NCBI GenBank assembly: GCA_021786215.1 | Contig: JAJYNT010000423.1 | Span: forward strand, 1 to 5,046 | Reading direction: 5' to 3' | Source of the DNA: Chloroflexota bacterium | Lineage (GTDB): Bacteria > Chloroflexota > UBA6077 | DNA length: 5,046 nt | Shown: positions 1 through 5,046 of the stretch, piece after piece | Numbering within the stretch: the stretch's first letter is position 1 | How the letters are laid out: every line of letters begins with the position of its first letter | Program-made: the position numbers and the translations under genes | Notes under the pieces: generated by a model | What the model was told of the DNA's origin: nothing | What the model saw: the letters and a program-made list of their open reading frames with translations, nothing else | Databases searched by the model: none

Positions 1-2545
1 GCAGCGTTCCCAGGAGGAGACCTGCCACCAGGATTCGATTCGAGAAGAGCCGCGATAAGACCGACTGGTTCTCGGATCTGGCGTTGAGGGCGTTGAAGAT
101 CTGAAACAGCACCAGGGTCGTGAATGCCACGGTGCGGGCGGACTCGATGTTTGCTCCTGATTGAAGCTCCAGGGCGAACAAGCCGACGATGCCAATGGCC
201 ATCAGTCCCGATATCAGCAGGATACGCAACTGCAGCACGCGGGACAGCATCTCGCTCTTCGGGTGGCGGGGAGGCCGCAGCAGGAATTCCTTTTCTCCCG
301 GCTCGAAGCCGAGCCCGATCACCGGGGCGCTATCGGTGATGAGGTTCATCCATAGGATCTGGACGGGCACGAGCGGCACTGGGAGCCCTCCGATGATTGC
401 TGCCAGTACTGCCAGCACCTCACCGGCGTTGGTGGAGAGAAGGAAGAAGATCGCCTTGCGGATGTTCTCGAAGACGACCCGACCCTCTTCGATGGCAGCG
501 AAGATGGTGGCGAAGTTGTCGTCGGCCAGCACCATGTTGGCCGTCTCTTTGGTGACGTCGGTGCCGGTGATACCCATGGCCACCCCTATGTCGGCGGCCC
601 TGAGGGCTGGAGCATCGTTCACCCCGTCGCCGGTGACGGCCACTATGTGCCCGCGGGCCCTCAGCCGGTTGACTATTCTCAGCTTGTGCTCCGGCGCCGC
701 GCGGGCATACACCGCCACCTGATCCACCACTTCGTCCAGCGCATCATCGGACATGGTCTCCAGCTCGCGGCCGGTCATCACCCTCTGGCCGTGGCGCAGG
801 ATACCCAGTTGCCGAGCTATGGTGGCGGCCGTTTGCTTCAGGTCGCCGGTCACCATGGCTACCCGTACCCCGGCTCGACGGGCATCCTCCACGGCCACAG
901 CAGCTTCCGTTCGAGGAGGGTCGATCATCCCCACTAGACCCGCGAGGACGAGGCCCTGGGTGACTTCATTGGGTTCGAGCGTTTCGGATTGGGTGGCTTT
1001 GTAGGCGAAGGCCAGCACTCGATAGCCATGCTCTGCCAGGCGCCGGGCCTCTTCCAACTGCTGCCCCGCGTCGAGTGGGGCAATTGTGGAGTCCAGCATC
1101 CGGGAGGAGCACATCTCGAGCACCCGACCCGGTGCCCCTTTGACCAGGATGAAGTTCTGCCCCTCGAAGCGGTTCAGGGTGGCCATATACTGCTGCTCGG
1201 ACTCAAAGGGTATCTCGGCCAGTCGGTGGTGCTGGGTGCGGAGCCTGTGCAGCCCGATGCCTGCTTTCTCGGCCGCGACCAGGAGGGCTGCCTCGGTAGG
1301 ATCGCCCAGCACCTTCCTCGCGCCGTTCTGGTGGACCAGGCGTGCGTCGTTGGTCAGGACGCCGATGGAGAGCAGCATCTCGAGCGCCGGACCTGAAGCG
1401 ATGTCCGCGGGGTGGTGATCCGATGTTATCTCTCCTTCGGGCTCGTAGCCCGATCCCGTGACCTGATAGCCGCGGCCGCCTGCGTGGATTACCCTCACCG
1501 TCATTTCGTTTCGGGTGAGAGTTCCGGTCTTGTCCGTGCAGATGAAGTCGGCTGTCCCCAGGGTCTCCACGGCGGGAAGACTGCGAATGATGGCATTTCT
1601 CTCGGCCATCCTTCGGGTGCCGATGGCCAGGATGATGGTGACGGTGGCGGGCAATCCCTCCGGTATCGCGGAAACGGCCAGTGTGATGGCAATCAGGAAC
1701 ATGTCCAGGATCCCATACCCGGCCAGGACCCCCAGACCGAACACGATGATCACCAGGATCAGCACCGCGATCCCCAGAAAGCGGCTGAACACTCGAAGCC
1801 GGGCCTGGAGGGGAGTCTCCTCCGCTGCCTTCCCGACGACCTGCTCAGAGATCTTGCCCAGTTCGGTGTCCATGCCGGTGGCCACTGCGATCCCGATCCC
1901 ACGGCCTGCCGTCACGACCGTTCCGGCGAACGCCATGTTCAGCTGATCGGCCGGTGGAAGGTTCTCCTCCCGGAGAGGCTGGATCGACTTGGCTACCGGC
2001 AGCGACTCGCCGGTTAACGTGGCCTCGTCAGCCTGCAGGTTGTGAGCCTCCAGCAGTCTGAGGTCGGCAGGGACTTTGTCACCACCCACCAGCAGCACGG
2101 CGTCACCGGGGACCACTCGCGAAACCTCGACCTCGGCGTGGCTGCCGTCCCGCAGCACTGTGGCAGTGGGGGCTGTCATCTTCAGCAGCGATTCCATGGC
2201 GGCGGCCGCCTTGGCCTCCTGGATGTAGCCGATGATGGCGTTCAGGATAACCACCAACAGGATGACTATGGTGTCCACGTACTCGGCTACCAGAGCGGTT
2301 ACTATCCCGGCTGCCAGTAGCACGTATACGAGGGGGCTTTCGAACTGCCGCAGAAACAGCACGAGGGGGCTGGGGCCTTTCCGTTGCTCCAGCCTGTTGG
2401 GGCCGAACCGGAGCAGTCGAGCCTCTGCTTCCTCGGAACTGAGACCCTGTTGGCTGCTTCCAAGTAGCTGAATTACCTCCTCTCTTGAGGGTCGATACCA
2501 TGGCTCCTTGATCGCGATGGTGACACGGTCCGGGGCAGTAGCCAC
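1..2545 (-). CDS. P-type calcium-transporting ATPase, SERCA-like (type IIA), C-terminus beyond window edge
   Basis: This is an ATP-driven cation pump of the cytoplasmic membrane, most likely exporting Ca2+. The 848 visible residues show the full P-type order. An N-terminal cation-ATPase domain covers about residues 15-65, and M1/M2 lie near 70-108. The actuator-domain TGES motif is at 178-181. M3/M4 lie near 257-305 and contain the ion-site motif PEGLP (295-299). The phosphorylation motif DKTGT has the catalytic Asp at 338. KGAP (469-472) marks the nucleotide-binding domain, followed by TGD (566-568) and the hinge GDGVNDAP from 639. M5 carries N706 and E709, M6 carries N734, T737 and D738, and M7/M8 lie near 775-822. 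These match the SERCA calcium ligands, except that Gln815 stands where SERCA has Glu908 in M8. All motifs are in one frame, so the gene looks intact; about the last two helices are cut off by the window. The GTG start is chosen because GGAGG lies 7 bases before it; the frame stays open further upstream but without a better start. Transport of Mn2+ as well cannot be excluded. Confidence 0.95.
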   Translation of the reverse strand, partial: MATAPDRVTIAIKEPWYRPSREEVIQLLGSSQQGLSSEEAEARLLRFGPNRLEQRKGPSPLVLFLRQFESPLVYVLLAAGIVTALVAEYVDTIVILLVVILNAIIGYIQEAKAAAAMESLLKMTAPTATVLRDGSHAEVEVSRVVPGDAVLLVGGDKVPADLRLLEAHNLQADEATLTGESLPVAKSIQPLREENLPPADQLNMAFAGTVVTAGRGIGIAVATGMDTELGKISEQVVGKAAEETPLQARLRVFSRFLGIAVLILVIIVFGLGVLAGYGILDMFLIAITLAVSAIPEGLPATVTIILAIGTRRMAERNAIIRSLPAVETLGTADFICTDKTGTLTRNEMTVRVIHAGGRGYQVTGSGYEPEGEITSDHHPADIASGPALEMLLSIGVLTNDARLVHQNGARKVLGDPTEAALLVAAEKAGIGLHRLRTQHHRLAEIPFESEQQYMATLNRFEGQNFILVKGAPGRVLEMCSSRMLDSTIAPLDAGQQLEEARRLAEHGYRVLAFAYKATQSETLEPNEVTQGLVLAGLVGMIDPPRTEAAVAVEDARRAGVRVAMVTGDLKQTAATIARQLGILRHGQRVMTGRELETMSDDALDEVVDQVAVYARAAPEHKLRIVNRLRARGHIVAVTGDGVNDAPALRAADIGVAMGITGTDVTKETANMVLADDNFATIFAAIEEGRVVFENIRKAIFFLLSTNAGEVLAVLAAIIGGLPVPLVPVQILWMNLITDSAPVIGLGFEPGEKEFLLRPPRHPKSEMLSRVLQLRILLISGLMAIGIVGLFALELQSGANIESARTVAFTTLVLFQIFNALNARSENQSVLSRLFSNRILVAGLLLGTL

Positions 2546-2552
2546 CGGGCAA

Positions 2553-2557
2553 CCTCC
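2553..2557 (-). promoter_or_regulatory. Ribosome binding site of the calcium ATPase
   Basis: A perfect GGAGG on the minus strand lies 7 bases before the GTG at 2545-2543. It decides the start, because the reading frame remains open well upstream and contains other in-frame GTG codons that lack such a site. Confidence 0.75.
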
Positions 2558-2640
2558 GTCCACTTCAGCCTCTTGAATTCTCTCCGCGAGGCGCACGTTC
2601 CTCGGGAGCGACCGAATTTCCGGCCAGGATAGGACAGAGG

Positions 2641-2668
2641 GTGGCAGGTTATATGCCACAGCTTGTGG
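2641..2668. repeat. Overlapping inverted repeats in the divergent control region, possible operator
   Basis: GTGGCA (2641-2646) and TGCCAC (2654-2659) form a perfect 6-base inverted repeat with a 7-base spacer. The second half overlaps another inverted repeat, CCACA (2656-2660) with TGTGG (2664-2668). On the minus strand the spacer holds TATAAC (2653-2648), a plausible -10 hexamer for the ATPase gene, though no good -35 lies 16-18 bases upstream of it. Repeats straddling a -10 would suit a repressor site. No regulator gene is visible and the arms are short, so this is only a candidate. Confidence 0.35.
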
Positions 2669-2724
2669 AACGAGGTCCTGCCTTCCGGCTACTGAGTGCC
2701 GTCGAAAACGTGACCGGTAGGGGG

Positions 2725-2753
2725 CTGCCGGTAACGGCCGTGCGGGCTATACT
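2725..2753 (+). promoter_or_regulatory. Candidate promoter of the small acidic-protein gene
   Basis: TATACT at 2748-2753 matches the sigma-70 -10 consensus at five of six positions. The hexamer 17 bases upstream (CTGCCG, 2725-2730) is a poor -35. The 8-base perfect palindrome ACGGCCGT (2734-2741) sits between them, and CCGGTA is directly repeated at 2714-2719 and 2728-2733, so regulator binding is possible. A start near 2760 would leave a 5' leader of about 35 bases before the gene at 2796. Confidence 0.4.
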
Positions 2754-2779
2754 GCACAGGTCAATTCAATCCGCTGGGT

Positions 2780-2785
2780 AAGGAG
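2780..2785 (+). promoter_or_regulatory. Ribosome binding site of the small acidic-protein gene
   Basis: AAGGAG lies 10 bases before the ATG at 2796. A second in-frame ATG at 2844 has its own AAAGGG six bases upstream (2832-2837), so the start is not settled. The first ATG is preferred because its site is closer to consensus and lies downstream of the TATACT promoter candidate. Confidence 0.55.
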
Positions 2786-2795
2786 CATCTGGCAA

Positions 2796-3122
2796 ATGGA
2801 ACCTGAACCGAAGATCCAACACTTCTTGGAGAAAGGGTGGACGATGGAACCCAGAACAGGGATCTCAGTGGCGGAGTCGCTGCTTTCCCACATCGGTGGG
2901 ACGGAAGTACAGGACGTGTACGTGGATGAAGATGAGGGGGGTCGTTTCCTGGGGGTGGTGTTCACCGACGGAGAGACGGAGTATCACATCACCTTCGAGG
3001 AGAACGGAAGGGTGCAGCTGGCCGAGGGGCCGTTGGAGGGCGAGAAACTGGAGGAGGTGACTACCTTCATGCTGAGCGAGGTAACACCACCTTATTCCGG
3101 GGAGAGTTTGGCCGAAAAATGA
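2796..3122 (+). CDS. Small, strongly acidic protein of unknown function (108 residues)
   Basis: I do not recognise this protein. It has 24 acidic (20 Glu, 4 Asp) against 7 basic residues, no cysteine, no signal peptide and no membrane segment, so a soluble cytoplasmic protein is expected. Residues 1-35 look mainly helical, with a Gly-Trp near 14-15. Residues about 36-75 alternate hydrophobic and charged residues in a way that suggests a beta sheet, including an acidic turn (DEDEGG). The C-terminal third is Glu-rich and probably helical before a loose tail. The beta-rich centre slightly resembles small PepSY-type domains, but that is an impression, not an assignment. The gene is transcribed divergently from the calcium pump and is followed after 229 bases by korA. 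If translation starts at the second ATG (2844) the product has 92 residues. Codon use and the base composition of wobble positions look normal for the region, so I take it as a real gene. Confidence 0.75.
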   Translation: MEPEPKIQHFLEKGWTMEPRTGISVAESLLSHIGGTEVQDVYVDEDEGGRFLGVVFTDGETEYHITFEENGRVQLAEGPLEGEKLEEVTTFMLSEVTPPYSGESLAEK

Positions 3123-3152
3123 GGTTATGATACTTTTCGTCGGTAAATGTAG

Positions 3153-3158
3153 TACAAT
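3153..3158 (+). promoter_or_regulatory. Candidate -10 hexamer of the korA transcript
   Basis: TACAAT matches the -10 consensus at five of six positions and lies in an AT-rich stretch (about 3115-3170) that stands out from the GC-rich surroundings. TATGAT at 3126-3131 is an alternative. Neither has a convincing -35 at normal spacing. Starting here would give korA a leader of about 185 bases. Confidence 0.35.
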
Positions 3159-3173
3159 GCATCTTAACTGGCC

Positions 3174-3203
3174 GGGCCCACGGCTCCTGGCCCTTTCGTA
3201 TTT
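3174..3203 (+). terminator. Weak terminator-like or attenuator-like hairpin
   Basis: GGGCC (3174-3178) can pair with GGCCC (3189-3193) across a 10-base loop, followed directly by TTT and, after CGTA, another TTT. The stem is short and the T tract is interrupted. It could end transcripts of the acidic-protein gene. If korA is transcribed from the candidate at 3153 it would lie within the leader. Confidence 0.25.
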
Positions 3204-3207
3204 AGGT

Positions 3208-3249
3208 GGCGCTGATCGATGGCCCTAGCTGAGACCATGGATCGGCGCT
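3208..3249 (+). ncRNA. Large imperfect stem-loop in the korA leader
   Basis: Bases 3208-3222 can pair with 3235-3249 around a 12-base loop (3223-3234). Three Watson-Crick blocks form the stem: GCGC with GCGC, GATC with GATC, and ATGG with CCAT. They are joined by a U-G wobble and one G-G mismatch, with a further wobble at the base. Thirteen or fourteen of fifteen positions pair, the strongest inverted repeat in the window. I do not recognise a known riboswitch class in it. It may be a structured 5' UTR element or a protein-binding site on DNA. Confidence 0.4.
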
Positions 3250-3278
3250 CCTGTGAGCATGTGGGCAGCAGTGCAGCA

Positions 3279-3335
3279 TGTCCGGACCCGGGAATGTGGA
3301 CTCATTGTCTTGTCTGGGGGGTTCCGGCCGGACAA
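3279..3335 (+). promoter_or_regulatory. Mutually exclusive hairpins next to the korA ribosome binding site
   Basis: The arm CCGGACAA (3328-3335) can pair with TTGTCTGG (3310-3317), giving eight pairs with one U-G wobble and a 10-base loop. Its first seven bases can instead pair perfectly with TGTCCGG (3279-3285) across a loop of 42 bases. Both 5' segments compete for one 3' arm, which abuts the ribosome binding site at 3336. This is the geometry of a two-state leader, but the Shine-Dalgarno bases are not themselves inside either stem, and no T-run follows, so it is not an intrinsic terminator. Confidence 0.35.
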
Positions 3336-3341
3336 AAGGAG
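3336..3341 (+). promoter_or_regulatory. Ribosome binding site of korA
   Basis: AAGGAG lies 10 bases before the ATG at 3352 and immediately after the last leader stem. It favours this start over the in-frame ATG at 3259, which has no such site. The ATG at 3344 is out of frame and only two bases away. Confidence 0.7.
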
Positions 3342-3351
3342 AGATGCAGCT

Positions 3352-5046
3352 ATGGCGAGTGGAGACTTAGTAGTACGGATCGCCGGTGAATCCGGCGAAG
3401 GGGTCATAAGCACCGGCGAGTTGGTAGCGCAGGCTGCGGCGCGGACCGGCTTCGAGCTGCTGACCTTCAAGACCTACCCGGCTGAGATCAAGGGTGGTCA
3501 TTCGGTTATCCAGCTTCGGCTGAGCGATCAACGGGTATATACGCAGGGGGACCAGCTGGATGTTCTGCTGGCGTTCAATCAGGAGGCGTACGGCAAGAGC
3601 ATCTCCGAATTGAAGCCCGGCGGTTTGTTGATCTACGACTCCACGCAGTTCACCCCGCCCCCGAGTGCCGATCGGCAGCAGTACGCCGTGCCCCTGGCCG
3701 AGATCGCCAGAACTCAGCTGAAGTTCGAGCTGGGCAAGAACGTGGTCGCAGTGGGGGTGGTGGCGGCCCTGTTCGACCTACCCAGGGAGCAGCTGGAACG
3801 GCTTCTGCGCGAGAAGTTCGGTCGCAAGGGCGAGGATGTGGTGAACAAGAACCTGGCTGCTCTCGAGGCCGGCATCAGCTACGTTCGAGAGCAGATGGGC
3901 GAGAAGCCACCGTTCACGATCAAGGCTGGGAAGGATCGTGGCGACATTGTCGTGGTGTCCGGGAACCAGGCTCTGGCCATGGGCGCCATCGCCGCGGGTT
4001 GCCGCAACTACTTCGGGTACCCGATCACCCCCGCTACCGACATAATGGAGTTTCTGGCGGTTCAGTTTCCGAAGATCGGCGGTTCGGTGGTTCAGGCGGA
4101 GGACGAGATCGCCGCGGCTGGAATGGTGCTGGGGGCCTCCTACGGCGGCGTCCGGGCCATGACGGCTACGTCGGGCCCGGGGCTCAGCCTGATGGTAGAG
4201 ATGCTGGGACTGGGAGCGATGGCCGAGCTTCCGGCCGTGATCGTGGATGTGCAGAGGGCGGGCCCATCCACCGGCATGCCGACGAAGCAGGAGCAGGGGG
4301 ATCTGAATCTGGCGGTCTCTGGTGGACACGGAGACGTCCCGCGGATCGTTCTGGCGCCCACTTCGGTGGAGGATTGCTTCTGGCAGGCAATCAACGCTTT
4401 CAACCTCGCGGAGCAGTACCAGACCCCTGTGATCTTGCTGTCCGACACGGTACTGGCCACCCGCACCGAGAGGATCGCGCGGCCGGACCTCTCCAAGGTG
4501 GCGCTGAAGTCCCGCCAGCTCTATCAGCCGAATGCCAACGGCAATGGGCATAGTGGGGATGGTTTCAAGAGATATGCCTACACGCCCAGCGGCGTCTCCC
4601 CAATGAGCATACCGGGACAGGCTGGGGGACAGTATGTCGCCACCGGCCTGGAGCACAGTGAGAAGGGGCGGCCTCGGTACGATCCCGAGAGCCACAGCCG
4701 GATGACGGAGAAGCGGTTCAAGAAGATGGAGGTTGCCACCGGGGACGCGCCGCCGGCCGATCGTTATGGCGATCCCACCGCCGAAATCGGCATCGTCACC
4801 TGGGGTTCGACGATGGGGGCCGTGGTTGAGGCCGTGGATCAGGCGCGGGAGATGGGCATAGCCGTGGAGGCCCTTGCTCCCAAGATGGTATGGCCGATAC
4901 CGGACCAGCAGGTTGGGGAATTTATCAGAGGCAAGAGGGTGCTGATAGTGCCCGAAGTGAACTTTGGCGGGCAGTTCGCCGATCTGCTGGCGGCTCGCTA
5001 CAAGCGCGACGTGGTCAAGGTCAACAGCTACGGTGGTGTTCCCATC
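3352..5046 (+). CDS. korA: 2-oxoacid:ferredoxin oxidoreductase, fused gamma-alpha subunit (KorA-like), 3' end beyond window
   Basis: This is the alpha subunit, with an N-terminal gamma domain, of a cytoplasmic enzyme that interconverts a 2-oxoacid plus CoA with acyl-CoA and CO2, coupled to ferredoxin; 2-oxoglutarate is the likeliest substrate. The 565 visible residues carry a gamma domain (about 8-190) with GESGEG at 12-17 and a YPAEIKGGHS motif at 42-51. Next comes the pyruvate-ferredoxin-oxidoreductase domain I (about 203-410), with YPITPAT at 223-229, EDE at 250-252, TSGPGLS at 273-279 and the substrate-loop segment QRAGPSTGMPTK at 301-312. A linker of about 60 residues leads to domain II from about 477. 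R302 and T311 have the spacing of the Arg and Thr that recognise the 2-oxoacid in the archaeal enzyme, as I recall it. No CxxC cluster is present, as expected, since the beta subunit holds the thiamine diphosphate and [4Fe-4S] sites and should follow off the right edge. The family is usually about 580-620 residues, so only a short C-terminus is missing. A branched-chain or general 2-oxoacid specificity cannot be excluded. Confidence 0.93.
   Translation, partial: MASGDLVVRIAGESGEGVISTGELVAQAAARTGFELLTFKTYPAEIKGGHSVIQLRLSDQRVYTQGDQLDVLLAFNQEAYGKSISELKPGGLLIYDSTQFTPPPSADRQQYAVPLAEIARTQLKFELGKNVVAVGVVAALFDLPREQLERLLREKFGRKGEDVVNKNLAALEAGISYVREQMGEKPPFTIKAGKDRGDIVVVSGNQALAMGAIAAGCRNYFGYPITPATDIMEFLAVQFPKIGGSVVQAEDEIAAAGMVLGASYGGVRAMTATSGPGLSLMVEMLGLGAMAELPAVIVDVQRAGPSTGMPTKQEQGDLNLAVSGGHGDVPRIVLAPTSVEDCFWQAINAFNLAEQYQTPVILLSDTVLATRTERIARPDLSKVALKSRQLYQPNANGNGHSGDGFKRYAYTPSGVSPMSIPGQAGGQYVATGLEHSEKGRPRYDPESHSRMTEKRFKKMEVATGDAPPADRYGDPTAEIGIVTWGSTMGAVVEAVDQAREMGIAVEALAPKMVWPIPDQQVGEFIRGKRVLIVPEVNFGGQFADLLAARYKRDVVKVNSYGGVPI

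Noticed and set aside
189..722. Plus-strand open frames opposite the ATPase gene (also 1412-2017 and several shorter ones)
   Set aside because: They lie antisense to a gene with every P-type ATPase motif in frame, have low-complexity translations typical of GC-rich antisense frames, and match no known family.
2546..2720. The ATPase reading frame stays open upstream of its GTG start
   Set aside because: No better start is seen, the segment lacks family similarity, and GGAGG sits correctly before the GTG at 2545. Open frames of this length are common in GC-rich intergenic DNA.
2747..2965. A 72-codon minus-strand frame opposite the small acidic gene
   Set aside because: Serine- and proline-rich shadow of the acidic gene, without a ribosome binding site or recognisable motif.
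3204..3210. AGGTGG resembling part of a T-box leader
   Set aside because: The conserved T-box core with ACCGCG and a downstream terminator is not present.
3228..3234. GCTGAGA in the korA leader, reminiscent of a thiamine pyrophosphate riboswitch, tempting because this enzyme uses thiamine diphosphate
   Set aside because: The rest of the THI-box consensus is missing: no ACCTGAT followed by a TAATxCC segment appears downstream, and GCTGAGA falls in the loop and flank of a different stem.
3259..3351. An upstream in-frame ATG that would lengthen KorA by 31 residues
   Set aside because: It has no ribosome binding site, the extension does not resemble the gamma-domain N-terminus, and AAGGAG points to the ATG at 3352.
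3999..4553. A 184-codon plus-strand frame overlapping korA
   Set aside because: It is an out-of-frame reading of korA, glycine- and arginine-rich, with no motif; korA continues unbroken through it.
3778..4695. A 305-codon minus-strand open frame opposite korA
   Set aside because: It is antisense to well-conserved KorA motifs (YPITPAT, TSGPGLS), and its His- and Arg-rich translation looks like a shadow frame. Length alone is not evidence in GC-rich DNA.

Overview
The window reads as ordinary bacterial chromosome with high G+C (roughly 60% by eye), GGAGG-type ribosome binding sites and compact genes. A fused 2-oxoacid:ferredoxin oxidoreductase subunit suggests an anaerobe, or an organism with ferredoxin-linked central carbon metabolism. 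Chloroflexota or a similar phylum would fit, but nothing here fixes the lineage. I see no mobile element, CRISPR array, tRNA or rRNA.

Layout. (1) Bases 2545 down to 1 on the minus strand encode a nearly complete P-type ATPase of the SERCA-like calcium-pump class; only its last transmembrane helices lie off the left edge. Every signature motif falls in one unbroken frame. (2) Bases 2546-2795 are a divergent control region with inverted repeats and weak promoter-like hexamers for both directions. (3) Bases 2796-3122 on the plus strand encode a very acidic 108-residue protein that I do not recognise. (4) Bases 3123-3351 are a non-coding leader, AT-rich at its start and then rich in potential stem-loops. 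(5) From 3352 to the right edge runs the alpha subunit, with a fused gamma domain, of a 2-oxoacid:ferredoxin oxidoreductase (korA-like). The gene is open at the window end; its thiamine- and iron-sulfur-carrying beta subunit would be expected just downstream.

The three genes show no obvious functional link. The pump is divergent from the other two, and the small gene and korA are separated by 229 bases with a possible promoter between them. The least explained parts are the korA leader, where two upstream segments can compete for the same 3' arm next to the ribosome binding site, and the acidic orphan protein. I found no clear evidence of a new multi-gene system.
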